Shown here piece by piece: positions 1 through 11,366 of a stretch of DNA of 64,000 bases (the first letter of the stretch is position 1; the number at the start of each line of letters is the position of its first letter). The position numbers were made by a program, and so were the translations under genes. The notes beneath the pieces were generated by a model, which was not told where the DNA came from, did no database searches, and was given only the letters and a program-made list of their open reading frames with translations. The stretch is from Tremella fuciformis. Lineage: Eukaryota > Basidiomycota > Tremellomycetes > Tremellales > Tremellaceae. The DNA is taken from positions 124,001-188,000 of the forward strand of contig CP136499.1 in the NCBI GenBank assembly GCA_032768795.1. Direction: 5' to 3'.

Positions 1-1187
1 TTCGTGGTGATGGCGGTGGTCGACCAGCGTGCACTTGGTGCTGCCGCTCGGTAATGTCCGACGCAAAGCCGCCGTCGAGATCCGTCGAGACCGCCATGAT
101 GTCGGACTCGGTGGACAGGCGCAAGCTTCTGCTGCACCGGGAGCACGAACGGCCAGTCCTTCCCTTGTCCCTCGCCCTGGCCCTTCCGCTGGAGTTCTTG
201 CTCTCCGAACGCAGCCCGTGCAGCTTTTGCACCAGCGCCAGCGCCGCCGAGTCCGAACCCAATCCCAGACTCGCCCGGTCGCGCGGGGTACATTGCGGCG
301 CGAACAAAGAGAGAGGGTAGCGTGTCCACACGCTTCGATGCAGTTCTGCACCCAATGTGCACTCGAGCGCTGGGCGATACTGGTCTGCGGGCAGGGTGGG
401 GCGCGAGGCTGGTCGCGGGTAGGTGGCGCCTGCGGCCAGCCCGTGTTGGTGTCGTTGTTGTTGTTCTCCTCCGGGGTGGAGTTTACACTGTCGTCTGGAA
501 TGGTCTGCGTTTGGCTTCGGCGTCGACCCACCGCCGCGGCCGCCGACCTGGACCACGATCCACGGTTATCCCCCGGGGTGCCCACTGATCCCCTACCCCC
601 TTCTCCCGCGTCCGCGTCGATGCTCATGGCCATGACGCTCTCGATCATACTAGGCACGTCCGGCTCCCGCTTCACAAGGAGCTCATCCCACATCCGCTCC
701 AACAAGGAAGGCGGCGGCCGGTCAGCGGCCACGCAGCGGGCTTGCGCAGGATCAGACTGCCTACTTCGATATGGACGGCGTGGAGGGAGAGGGGGTATGT
801 GAGCGGGGCGTCCAGCGTTTGATTTTTGCGGAATTGCTGGAGGATCTGCGCGTCAGAGTGAGCGACGAGGAGGGTGCGCAAGAGGCGTGGGAGAAGGCGA
901 GGGAGTGAGCGAAAGCAGCTAGAGGAAGAGTGAGAGAGAGGAAGGTCGGTGAGAAAAGACGACCACTGGATCGCGGCCGAGTTGGCTCGTCGTCTCGCCC
1001 CGCCGGCCTCCGACGTCGCCGCGCCATCATAAATGCTCAGATGTATCCGCTTGTACTTTTGGAACGAGACGAGGTGGACGAGCATATCCCGCAGCGTCAG
1101 GAACGCTTTGTACTCAATGATCGCCGCGCCGCGGTATTGCCGCCCAGCCGTGGGCCCGCCGAAAGTGTAATGAACGTCATACGGAGA
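1..1187 (-). CDS. Partial multi-exon gene running off the left edge; possible PD-(D/E)XK-like core
   Basis: Seen: the minus strand is open from about 1187 to 840. This exon holds a hydrophobic strand followed by E-Y-K (in AAIIEYKAFLTL), then a short strand ending SIYDG. A second open exon starts near 697 with MWDELLVKREPDVPSM and runs leftward as Ser/Pro/Gln-rich, acidic sequence. A frame change near 330-260 implies another intron, and the C-terminus lies outside the window. The hydrophobic-EYK pattern resembles the ExK half of restriction-endonuclease-fold domains attached to fungal kinase-like proteins; that link is inference. The start codon is not established: no convincing ATG with a matching splice was found upstream. 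It could equally be an unrelated orphan gene. Confidence 0.4.
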
Positions 1188-1539
1188 TGCCCGTAGTAGC
1201 CGACTACCTGTGAGAACTCTACATATACAGACTGAGAAAGAGTGGATACTCTCTTCGAAGAATGTATTATTCATCTGTCACTTGGTAACTCATCCTGGCA
1301 TATCCGTTGACCAGCAAGGCAGTCACTCGCATACCAACTCGTGTTCACCGATCCCGACAACTCTCGACAGGCCATTGATCCCTCGCCATCGTTCCCCGGG
1401 GTCAACTACCACGAACCACGATCCGTCTGGGAATGTCTGATGCGGTTCCGTTCCATTCCTTTTCGCTCTGACGCTTTGAACATGTCAGTTGCGCCGATTC
1501 TCAATCATCCCCGCCCTCGCCCTCGCCCACATCCGCCCA

Positions 1540-1556
1540 CCCCCCCCCCCCCCCCC
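1540..1556. repeat. Poly-C homopolymer, 17 nt
   Basis: An uninterrupted run of C lies about 100 bp upstream of the ATG of the kinase-like gene at 1658. The 470 bp between that gene and the partial gene to the left hold nothing else recognisable. Similar runs, as G on the plus strand, occur at 9701, 10590, 39957 and 40005. Confidence 0.9.
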
Positions 1557-1657
1557 GTCGACAGCTTTCGTCACGCAACAACAGACCCCGTTTGACATCA
1601 CCACAGTCGACCCACCCTTCACCGTCGCCCGGTCCACAGAGCAGCGAAACGACAGCC

Positions 1658-4117
1658 ATGCCCGTCTGGCTCAAACGAGCCTTTGGACGAGGACATCCCG
1701 AGGGCATCAACTTTCAGTTCAATGCAGGGCTTCGGTCGAGGTTGGCGGATCAGCTCAGGACGAGACTCTCAAACGTTCCCAGTGCGCGGCCGCCGGCGGC
1801 CGGTAGAATGCAGACGCGGCGTGGTCGGCAGGAGGACAACGAGAGAGAGGACATGAGCGACTCGAGGCAGCACGCTCGAGGCGGGACTGGGATTGACACT
1901 TTGGTCGAGGCGCAGATAGTGGCCAGATGGGCCGCGGCCTACTCTCACGCTGTCGAAACTTTCGGCCAGTCAGCCACGATGCGATACGAGCTCGAGCAGA
2001 GCGGAGCGCTACGCATCTTTCCCTGCGAATCAGTCAATCAGCTCCTCGGCGATCGGACAAACTTTGTCGAGGGGCAAGCCCCGCTTCCCGGTACCGAATG
2101 GACCATATGCAGGTTGCGTAATCTTCCCGGCGTGGCCGACTTATGTTTGTCTTGTCCCGTCCCCACCCCGTCTGGCGACATCCCTCCTCCTCAGCCTCAG
2201 CCTGCGACCCAATCACAGGCACGCGCTGCGGGACGCTCTCCCCGCGCGTCGTTCCTCAAGGCTCTGCTGGAATACAAACGTCTCGCAGCTCTTCCCGGAG
2301 GCGATATGGATCGGTTTCTTTCGTCCGTTGCAAGGCTCGGCGCCAGAGACGGCCTCACGCTCTATGCGGCTCCAGAGACAGGAGAGCTGTGGTGCGATGA
2401 CAGTTCGCTCTCTCCGGCTATACTCGACATGTGCTTTCAGGTGGGTCTTCCTACCGGACTTGCTCGGAGCGATCGCGTCGGGACTGACTGACCGTTTTGC
2501 AGATATACATTGAGCTGCATACGAACCAGGCCTACTACAACATGCTCTTCAATTCGTGCGACGCCCTGGTCTTTGCCATTTGCGACAAGCACACGATCGC
2601 CGTGTCAGGCATCATAGAGAGAAATGCAGGTCAGTTTGCCGATAACCTCACTGTCGCCGGCTGCATGGTCGCTTTGGGTCTGATACCGGTTCAACCGGAT
2701 CTGTGGGCGACACGACACGACCTGTTCCAGCGATACGACCAGGACGTTGAGCAAAGGGAAATGGAGGATCGGTTGGATCACTCAAGTCAGTCCCGGCGCA
2801 GGTGACGATCCCCCGGCAACGGCAACGACAACGACATTGCCCGACCTGGGCAGCGTGACCCTTGAGCAAAGTCCCGACAATTTTTGCCCTCATCAAACTC
2901 TTTGTGATGAGTATGACATGCCAATTCAATCGCCGCAGCAGCGATCATCAGCCTCGAGTTTGCCTATATCCGAAACCCTAAGCGACTTTCCCCATCCCAT
3001 ACATGACCGAACATTGGTCATGACCGAACGGCTCTTGACTAGCGAGTCTCGCGAGTCTCGCGAGCTCGAAAAGTCCAGGTCCAGCGCTGAAGAGCATAAA
3101 CCTGTCAGCGTCGGCAAGAGGATCGGACGGGGAAGATGGTGGACAGTCTACGAGGGCGTTCTGTCCATTCAACCTCGTCAATCTTCCGCAGCTGCAGCCG
3201 GGATATTCACATCCACACTCGACATCTCGCTCAACAGCCGGGTATGGGAGTCGAACCAGTTACACGCGCGCGAAGCAGTTGAATTGCGATCGGGATCTAT
3301 TGCTGATACTACTCGTGCCGACACGCAGTGCGCAGCTTCCCCTGCAGTGAGCACCAGCAGCGCTGCGTTGTCCCAAACCACTTCTACCTCGGGCTCGCCG
3401 ACAAGGGCGAGCACAGTTCCCACTTCAGAAGCAGAGAGCGGGTCGACAAAGTCCTTGTCGGAGACGACCCGCCGAGTGCCGGTGGCGATCAAGTTTTTCG
3501 ACGCGACAGGGGTGACTGCCGCTCGGGAAAACTGGCAGTCATTCTCAAATGTCGACAGTGTCGAGTCCGAGTCGGAGGAGATTGAAGACGAAATGGCTGT
3601 TGCTGCTGAGCACGAGGTCGAGATGTGTCGGAGATACCTCCCGTCAGCTGGCCTAGAGGGTCGAGTGACCCCAAAGTGCTTTGCATACGGGGAATGGCGT
3701 GCGAGAACGGATGATAACGAAAACACTACCCGACAACCAAAGATGCTTGCCATTGTCCAGGAGAGGCTATACCACGTCTTCACGCCGCCGTCGCCGCCCG
3801 TCGAAGACCTGTGGGAGAGCGAAAAGATCGATGTGGCACGTCTCCTGCACCGCCTACACCGCGCCGGATGGGCTCACGGCGACGTCGAGCTGCGGCACGT
3901 CATGATGACGCAGGGTACTGCCGCCGGTCCCGACCGCGGAGTTGGTGACGATCCAATCGATTCTTGGCGGCTGATCGACTTTGATCGCGCCTCGCAAGGC
4001 GCAAGCGTCATCGCCGACGAGCGCGAGGTCTTGCTGCGCAAGTTTGGTTTCACAAATTGGGTCGATATGTTTCCTGATCATTTGCCTTCGGGCTCACTGT
4101 GGTCTCGCCCCTTCTGA
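1658..4117 (+). CDS. Kinase-like protein with degenerate HGD catalytic loop, N-terminal accessory domain, 781 aa
   Basis: Model: exons 1658-2440, 2503-2801 and 2854-4117. Both introns (62 and 52 nt) are GT-AG and phase-consistent. The in-frame codon at 1592 is TTG, so the ATG at 1658 (MPVWLKRAFG) was chosen. Residues 1-361 hold a mixed domain with an E-Y-K near residue 200 and a helix-strand stretch around ILDMCFQIYIELHTN. This resembles the region placed before kinase folds in fungal FunK1-type proteins (inference). The kinase fold shows a glycine loop GRGRWWTV near 450, then a roughly 110-residue Ser/Thr-rich insert, VAIKFF near 570, HGDVELRH near 700 and DFD near 735. HGD replaces HRD, and the Asn of the catalytic loop is His, as in many fungal kinase-like proteins. 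It may be a weak kinase or a pseudokinase. No paralogue of this gene is obvious elsewhere in the window. Confidence 0.75.
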
Positions 4118-6186
4118 CGGGTCGGCTCGTGGATCTATACCCATATGCATGCTGTACTGATACTCATTTGACGTGTTTGCCTCGCGTCTGGGCTTTGGTT
4201 CGGCGTTCTTTTTCCTGCGGAATTGAAAATTCAACATTGAACATTGGAAGCATTGTCTGCTGCACGGCGCAAGTCAGGGCGGAGACGGCGCGCGCCCGCC
4301 TCAGGTTTTTGCAATCTGGTCCGAGTGCTGCTGTGTCAGAGGTCGGTATTGGCATGGAGGTCGCCGGGGGAAGGAATACGAACAGCCAAGCTGTCAGTTG
4401 CTTGGGAGGGATGCTGATAAGAGTCTCGAAATTTCCTCTGCACTGAGCGAACGGGACGTAGATCATGGCAAGCGTGGTCAGTAAATACTGTACAGTAGCA
4501 AGTCAGAAGTGTAAGCACAAGGTTCAGCCGGTATTGTGACTGACTCTCCCAAGTCAGTCCAGAGCTAAACATGCGCAAGTACTACTGACTGGCCAGAGAG
4601 TCTGATCGAATTGCCAAACCCAACCACGCCTCGGTCCTCTGAAGAAGGGTGACAGCGGCTCGGTCAAGACGGGGAGTCAGATGGAGCACATCTGTTCCCC
4701 TTTCTCTCTCCAGGGCCGCGGCAATGCGTGCACCTGTATCAAGAAAGCGCCGATGGTGTTGGCTCGAGTCTCTTAGCTTGTGACCGACTCAGCGGCGATC
4801 AAATGGTTGATTGAGGTGTGTGGGCCAAACATTGTCCGTGGGTCAACATTATTGCGCCGGTCGGCCAGGACAGGCTGTCTCTGGGACACGGGAGACAACG
4901 GTAGGTAGTTGCGACATCGCGCGAGGTCATAAGAGAAGAGGACGACTGCGGGCATCGTCCCGTGAACAGCCCTTGCAACATGGTACAAAATCTACCGGTG
5001 AGCCGCTGATTGTCCCTTGTCCCAGTCGATTCCAAATGACATGGTGGTGCTTACTCTTCGCTCTGTTGACTACCGGGCGCAAGTCTTCAAGCATATGGAG
5101 CACGCAACTGCTCAGAGTCTCGCAGATCACCCAGGCGCCACAGTGCTTCAACATCTAAAGCCACAAATGACGACGGTCGTCGGCGGCTTCAGAGGTATGC
5201 ACAGGCACAAATGGTTTGGAAGACTGCAAGTTGAGATGCTCTTTCTCGGCCGAGAACAGCTCGGAACCTCGTTGAGGACTATGATCAGGTGATGCGAGAC
5301 GGTTCTTGTTGTGTTTGAAGGCGTGTCTCAGGTCCAGCAGTTGACATTGCGGACGGATTCTCAGCTGCGAGGGCGTACTCCTTTCATGATGTTGCACAAT
5401 CCCGACGTTGCCGATGTACATGTCAACAGTTAAGACCTATGTCCGAGTGACCGAGATGCGATCGAGACCACTGGCGTGCGCCTCTACCGTCCTGGACATA
5501 GCCTTGGTGTGGTTCTCAATCGTCAGCCGATTTCCCTGGCGAGCGTCTCATCATATCCCAATCACCCAAGACGGCTTTCCGAGTTGCACCATCTCATTCG
5601 CCATCTTGTTCGTACGATTGACTTCTCTCCGGGTGGACAAATCGCCCACTACCACGCCCCATCAACATGTGTTGGCCGTGTCCCATAATCCAGGCCCAGG
5701 CTGCGGATGCGCCACTTCGTTTCAGAGCTTCGCGATGGCTTTCTAAGCGCAATAGATCTGCTGGGGCTTATAGCTAGTGTTGAGTCCTCTCTGGGCTGGA
5801 GAGCAACGCAACTTTGACGTGGGATCCACTCGCAAAGTCGCCATGTCTGGCTTGTCAGACCCATCCAAGAGCACTGTCATAACTCATGTCGCATGACCTG
5901 CTCGCCCTCGCCCTCGTCATCACCTTGGCGGCTCCTCAGGTGAGGGCGGTCTCCAGTAGCAGCATAGAGATCGAAATTAACAGATAGCGTCTGTTCTGCC
6001 CCGCTGCTGTCCTCTTCCTTGTTCCCCACGCGACGTTTTACGCAAGGGATGTCACGTGGCCCGTGTGACGCACGGGAATGGACTTCACTCTTCTCTCTCA
6101 TGCTGACCGCGCACCAGCATGAGCGCTGAAACAATTCATTAATCACTCGATCAATGTCCTGCCGGAGCTGATACGCATCTTCAGTG
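4118..6186. other. Intergenic, 2.1 kb, no supported gene
   Basis: Only short overlapping ORFs lie here. None has a plausible start, intron chain or recognisable motif. A minus-strand reading at 5877-6230 looks acidic and protein-like, but it overlaps the 5' end of the coiled-coil gene on the other strand and was not accepted. Confidence 0.5.
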
Positions 6187-6762
6187 ATGGCTGGCTCGGA
6201 AGGAGGATCTCCTTCTGACCCGGTGTCCACTGGTCCAGCCCATCAAACAGACCATGTTCGGACCCAGTCTGTGTGAATCGATACCACACGGATTTTCTGC
6301 CCTTCAAGTTAGAGAGAGGTCTTGACTGACCTTGCAAAACACTTCCAATAGGTCGCAAACAAGCGGGCAGAGGCAGAATCGGTCAAGCTGAGCAAGCTTC
6401 AAGCCGAGTTGGCACGATTGCGTCATCAGTTTGGAACGCAGACTAAGGAACTGGCCAACGCCAAGGGGAGAGAGCGAATATTGGAATGTTGGTACAGAAC
6501 GAAGAAGGTCGTCCGAGGAAGAGGATTCGGTCAATAGAAGTCAGTCGACGGCTGCTGGACTGGCTGATGCGATGCCTTGCTCTGAACTTGGCGCTGATCA
6601 CTGCAGGATGACATGTCTCGCCTCCGCCTCCAGGCCCAGCTCGCCGAGGAGAATAAGAAGGAGAGGGAGAGGATGGTAGCGGATGAGGACAAAAAGACGG
6701 GTGACCTTGCCCCATCGCATATGCACGGCCTCTACATGCCGAATCTGCATAGTCTGCAGTGA
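6187..6762 (+). CDS. Small coiled-coil protein, possibly frameshifted
   Basis: Seen: ATG at 6187, exon 6187-6270, GT-AG intron 6271-6351, then a strongly heptad-like segment (AEAESVKLSKLQAELARLRH) in frame. The next stretch reads best in another frame (from 6486, MLVQNEEGRPRKRIRSIE) up to a donor at 6540. It splices in phase to an exon starting near 6602 that holds a second coil (MSRLRLQAQLAEENKKER) and ends with TGA at 6760-6762. The frame change between about 6425 and 6486 needs either a very short intron or an indel, so this may be a decaying gene. The product would be about 150 residues, soluble and coiled-coil, of unknown function. Confidence 0.4.
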
Positions 6763-7720
6763 GCCCGATCAGACCCACAGTGACAAGCTGACGAACAGAT
6801 GCTGCGTGACCATACATGCCGAGATAGCCTCCCAGAGCCTCATCTCATCCTGCTCCTACGGATTCTTTCGATCGGCCCCTACTCCGATTCGCAGCGCATC
6901 GCACAGGCTGAACTTTCCATCCGAAACAAGAACCCGTGGACATGAGCCTGGACATCAGCCATTGACGTCTCTTCCGCTCCTACCGTCATCTTGAACTGCT
7001 GAATCTGAGGTTCACTGCATCCGAACAAGCTCGAAGCGGCAGGTGTTACGAGCTTTGGATCGGCCGAAGTGCAAGGACAATAGGTGCTGGTCTTGGCACC
7101 GTGTCGTGGAACACGCAGAAGTGTTTGGCAATTCCAGGCAAGTTCCTGGATCGCTACATGCCGCGATCCGTCCGTTTACCCATCTTGTGGCCAGCACAGA
7201 TATCACTGGGGAAGAAACTGACTCGCAGCTCGGGTCGAGCAGTCATACACGAATACGGCGAGGCAAGGTTAGTTGGGGATTGTTGTTCGGGGAGTAAGTT
7301 GTCGGTGGAATCAGAATCATCGCACCCTCGAGGCCAAGTCAGCACGTCTTCGCCCCATCGCATGAGGTCTCGAGGTCACGAGCAACTTATCGGTAGGACC
7401 GTCCGCAATAGCCACCACAGTATCAGTGGAAGCTGTGTTATACGTCTTTGAGTGACACTTTGGGCCTGGAGGTACTCTCCATCTGCACGCCTCCAAGGTG
7501 GTATGCAATGCATCCTCACATCAGGACGTACATAGCCATGTCTACTGATCCACGGGTCTGAGTCCAACGCACGCGTTATTCATGACCTGTGAGGCTGCAG
7601 AGATGGTGTCGAGGGCAGGGGAGGCAACGGCCAGTTGCAGAGTGGCGATCAGCCTACATTCAGCATCGCTCACGCAGCCGTAGCCTACCCACGGGATATG
7701 GAAGAGGGTAGCTGGTGGAG
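6763..7720. other. Intergenic, about 1 kb, no supported gene
   Basis: A plus-strand reading near 7101-7270 (KCLAIPGKFLDRYMP, GRAVIHEYGEARLVGDC) looks weakly protein-like but has no ATG and no partner exons. Nothing else is supported. Confidence 0.4.
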
Positions 7721-8714
7721 TTATTTGCCCTGGCGCAAACCACCAGTCCGGTTTACGGGGTTGCCGAGGGGCCGTTTGGTTGGGCGTGAGCTCGACGATG
7801 ATGTCGAAGCGATGCCTTGTGATTGCTGGGCCATCACAGGAAGGAAGATGTCGTTAACAATCGCCTCGTCTTGCAACTCCCAACCGGACAGCTCGAATCG
7901 TGCACCGAGGTTGAGACGCTTTGTAACCGCATACCGGTGATAGTCAAGAACAGCTTTTGTCGAATTTGGAAAGGCGCGCTGGAGACGAATTAGCACCTTT
8001 GCATGACCGATCATTGCTCGAGCCGAGCCTGGCTGTACGAGATCACGGAGCTGGCAAAATGTCGTCCAGCGAGCGAGTGCCTGTTGGATTCCACCAGTGG
8101 GTACCCTCGTCGACGTATTGACCGTGTTCTCTATGAATGATGAGCGGGTCTGGCGTGATTAGGGAGCGGGACGTACCTTGAAGAGTGTCCATTTTCCATA
8201 GGTCTTCAAAGCCAAAGGTTTCATCCACGATACTGTTCATAACCTCTCGTTGGATCGTAGGGTGGTGGTGGAGTGCCGATAGAAACACAGCATCAGCGCC
8301 GACAGCTGGAATGGGGGCTTCCTCATTGCTTTTGGCCCCGATCGAGCGGAGCATTGTGTCGTACGGAGTCATCGCGGAAGCAACTGAGGAGGCGACGAGT
8401 CTACCAATCTCTTTCAAGAGATCTTGATGCATGTCGAGGGGAGGTGTACCGCCTGGTGGCAAGGTCGAGGGCGGGGGATAGGGGTGTGGCTTGGTCGCAT
8501 GGGATCCGGTTCGATGGGGACCTGTTGACGTTGGTGAAGACAGCTCGGGTAAACCTAATCGACTCAGAGGTAAACTGTTACGATTGTCCAAGAGAATATC
8601 GATAATTGCTGATTTTTTGGATCGCTTGGGAACAAGTAGGTTAGAGTCGCTCGACAATTTTTGCAGTCGAGCCAACGTGCAGCCTTTGAGCGCTTCTTTG
8701 AGGTCATTTGACAT
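7721..8714 (-). CDS. SAP-like, mobile-element-type protein, 315 aa
   Basis: Model: exons 8714-8177 and 8130-7721 on the minus strand, with a 46-nt GT-AG intron. Skipping the intron sends the reading into an early stop; splicing it restores a 315-residue frame. Residues 1-45 (KEALKGCTLARLQKLSSDSN, then KRSKKSAIIDILLDN) resemble a SAP-type helix-extended-loop-helix DNA-binding motif. After a Pro-rich linker comes a helical domain (QQALARWTTFCQLRDLV, AMIGHAKVLIRLQRAFPNS, VLDYHRYAVTKRLNLGARFE). From general knowledge, this type of domain in basidiomycetes sits in Gag-like or recombinase-associated proteins and is often followed by a CCCH-CCHC finger; here no finger follows. A 63-bp minisatellite lies 61 bp upstream of the ATG. 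Function unknown; a domesticated or decayed mobile-element gene is likely (inference). Confidence 0.6.
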
Positions 8715-8775
8715 TGCGCGAGTTGATACGTGTGAAGGAGTTGAAGAGGTAGGGACGAGGCAGGAATCGGGTTAA

Positions 8776-9216
8776 GAAACGCGCGGGTCCCAGTGGGGTG
8801 CGCGGCCGTGATCCCAGGAGAGGCGGCAAAGAAGTGGAGAAACGCGCGGGTCCCTGTGGGGTGCGCGGCCGTGATCCCAGGAGGGGCGGCAAAGAAGTGG
8901 AGAAACGCGCGGGTCCCAGTGGGGTGCGCGGCCGTGATCCCAGGAGGGGCGGCAAAGAAGTGGAGAAACGCGCGGGTCCCAGTGGGGTGCGCGGCCGTGA
9001 TCCCAGGAGGGGCGGCAAAGAAGTGGAGAAACGCGCGGGTCCCAGTGGGGTGCGCGGCCGTGATCCCAGGAGGGGCGGCAAAGAAGTGGAGAAACGCGCG
9101 GGTCCCAGTGGGGTGCGCAGCCGTGATCCCAAGAGGGGCGGCAAAGAAGTGGAGAAACGCGCGGGTCCCAGTGGGGTGCGCGGCCGTGATCCCAGGAGGG
9201 GCGGCAAAGAAGTGGA
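8776..9216. repeat. Minisatellite, 63-bp unit x 7
   Basis: Seven head-to-tail copies start at 8776, 8839, 8902, 8965, 9028, 9091 and 9154, and they differ by only a few bases. Because 63 is a multiple of 3, all reading frames stay open across the array, which creates long spurious repeat ORFs on both strands. It lies just upstream of the SAP-like gene on the minus strand. Confidence 0.97.
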
Positions 9217-9285
9217 GAGAGAACAGAAGGACGGCGAAGAAGTAGTGAGAGAACGGAAGGATGGCAAAGATGGGGTCGACGGCGA

Positions 9286-9314
9286 GTCGATGTCGATGTC
9301 GATGTCGATGTCGA
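9286..9314. repeat. GTCGAT hexamer array
   Basis: Nearly five tandem copies of GTCGAT, about 70 bp beyond the 63-bp minisatellite. Confidence 0.9.
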
Positions 9315-9700
9315 AGGTGAGGCTGGGTTTGACCTTTTGTCAGCACTGCAATGTATCACAGACCGGTCACTCTACCAGATGTATCTTGAGAAGAGCGACG
9401 AAGCAGGTCGGATAGGTCGGGTTTGATCAGAAAGATGGGAGATGCGGGCTGTCCTCTCCCGCGCCGACTCTTGACTTGTTGCGTCCGTGTTTGGAAAATT
9501 TTTCTGGATTGCTCAGAGACAGACAGAACGACTCCTGCAGGGGCCAGAGATCAAGGTCAGACGTTTCATGTCGCCTGTCTTCAGGGAACGTTGGGCGCCC
9601 TCGAGGGAGGTCGGTCGGGTCAAGTCAAGTCTTGCGTGCTGCTGCGACGAGAGAGCTGTTGTCGGCTGGAGGGAGAAGAGGGGAATTGAGGGCCGGGGCC

Positions 9701-9721
9701 GGGGGGGGGGGGGGGGGGGGG
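9701..9721 (+). repeat. Poly-G homopolymer, 21 nt
   Basis: An uninterrupted G run. Such tracts can form G-quadruplexes and are prone to length change. The exact length in the assembly should be treated as approximate. Confidence 0.85.
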
Positions 9722-10589
9722 CGAGGTGTATAGAGTCGAACGACATGGAATCGAGTGAGCGTCCACAGACAGACCTGGGAGCTGGGGTTGAGGGAGACTC
9801 GAAGGAGGCTCGAGGCTCGAGAGCGTCAAGGGATGTTTCATGCAGCACAGCCCGCGGCCGAAAGAGCAACCGGCGGCCTCGCTTGAGATAGCAATGGTCG
9901 GCCTCGCGTCGCCTCGCTTCGCTTCCCTGTCCCTGTACCGTGAGCTTGTGTCAGTGAGACGCCAAATATGGGCACCAGGTCAATTTCGTAGGGGCACCAG
10001 GATTACCTTTTCGGGTAATTCTTTGGCTGGGAGACCGGTCACTAAGGCCTCCCCCCCATTAGCCGGACCCCCAAAGACAACCGCGGGAAACCAAATCAGT
10101 TTTGAGCGTCAACTTCTATCTCAAGCTTCTATGCATGGATTTTGGAGCTGTAAATTGGAGGATGGATGGGTCTGGATTAGGCTCGCTATACAGCGCCAGG
10201 AACTGCACCCGAGACTATCCAACAAATGCTGTTAGGGAGCCCAAGAAAGACGAAAAATAGTCGAGGATGTTGATAACAGACAAATGCGTAGCTACAGGCC
10301 ATGCTCGGCGCTAGTCAGCATGGGGGAAAAGGGTCATATTGTGGCGATCGACTCAGCATCCATCCAGAAGGATCTCTTCTCAGCTAGAGCTCAATATTCC
10401 CCCGAATGATGTGAGTTCGACGACACTGCATATCCCGTACGGACCGCGCCTTCCAGCACACTCCTTCCTACACACCGGCAGGAATAGGAGTTGAGGCTGC
10501 GTGACTGGACCTGGATGTCCGAGACAGTCTGCTGGCAAAGGGATATATATGCGGACACGGCAACGGCGAGAGCGGGGCCAAAGCGGCGC

Positions 10590-10609
10590 GGGGGGGGGGG
10601 GGGGGGGGG
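10590..10609 (+). repeat. Poly-G homopolymer, 20 nt
   Basis: An uninterrupted G run, the second within 1 kb of intergenic DNA. Confidence 0.85.
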
Positions 10610-10847
10610 CGACAAGTGGCTTGGGGGGATCAAGACTTTCTCCTTCTTCCTCCGAGACGTTGGGATCCTGCGGCTCTGTCTGATCAGCACATTTTCCATG
10701 CTGCTACTAGCCCCTACTGCTTCGGAGAGATTTGGGACGTGTCAGAAAAGAGTTGGGCTTTACCTCGACCTTTTGGGCTGGCTGTTCGGTCGATGACGTG
10801 GCCTCGGCGCCCTTTTCCAGACCCTGCCCGTCCACCCGACAGTGCTT

Positions 10848-11366
10848 TCAGCCCGTGGAGATATCGCTCAGTCGACCAGTCGCGATGGATTCGGTGATCC
10901 AGCTGCTCGTGATGAAGCGTTGATCTCGAATCGAGGGATCGAAAGGTCCCAGAGAGCCGAGACGAGATGGATGACCGGTGCGATTGATTTCTGCGAGAGC
11001 AACGCAGCAAACAGGGGAGTCAAGCAAGGCGGCTCCTTGGCGTGTAGGCGTCCGTAGAGAGCGGGAAGACGAGACATGACCCATGAAGGCGCAAGTAGGT
11101 GGTGGGGTTGATTGTTGAGGCCGAGGCGTGTCGCGCTTTGGGAAACCCTCTGCATCTGGCACCGAGGGGTATACCAGTATGGCCGACGGACGGGCGTTGT
11201 CAGCAAATGACACAGAATCTCGGGAAGCTATAAGCCAACCCACCCGGACTTGTTGAAAGAAACGCAGACCCGCTTCGGAAATGAACAACGGCAACAACGG
11301 GTAGAAGGTGAGGCCCGAAAACAGCGGCAGGCGAGTAGCAGGTTTAGAGGTGCAAGTGGGTGCCAT
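10848..11366 (-). CDS. Small BRCT-domain-like protein, 172 aa
   Basis: A single open frame from an ATG at 11366 to a stop at 10848. The N-terminal LPLFSGLTFYP fits the first strand of a BRCT domain. It is followed by a helix (EAGLRFFQQVRVGWLIA), a strand ILVYPSVP, a low-complexity insert, and near the C-terminus IRDQRFITSSWITESIATG, which fits the final BRCT helix with its conserved Trp. The protein would be one BRCT fold with an insert. BRCT domains bind phosphopeptides or DNA ends in repair proteins. No catalytic domain follows, so it is either a stand-alone BRCT protein or a fragment. The assignment is by eye and uncertain. Confidence 0.4.
   Translation of the reverse strand: MAPTCTSKPATRLPLFSGLTFYPLLPLFISEAGLRFFQQVRVGWLIASRDSVSFADNARPSAILVYPSVPDAEGFPKRDTPRPQQSTPPPTCAFMGHVSSSRSLRTPTRQGAALLDSPVCCVALAEINRTGHPSRLGSLGPFDPSIRDQRFITSSWITESIATGRLSDISTG

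Larger units (their letters stand above)
9315..10847. other. Intergenic, 1.5 kb, with two long poly-G runs
   Basis: No supported gene. Poly-G runs occupy 9701-9721 (21 nt) and 10590-10609 (20 nt). ORFs here are short, mutually overlapping and without motifs. A single ATTAG near 10049 resembles the motif clustered upstream of X1-X3 but stands alone. Confidence 0.5.

Noticed and set aside
8776..9216. CRISPR-like array
   Set aside because: Units are head-to-tail without unique spacers, and the genome is clearly eukaryotic.
8564..9415. Long repeat ORFs of 150-260 codons on both strands across the 63-bp minisatellite
   Set aside because: The unit is a multiple of 3, so every frame without a stop stays open. 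There is no codon or domain signal, and the downstream gene has its own ATG in a frame closed by a stop at 8772.
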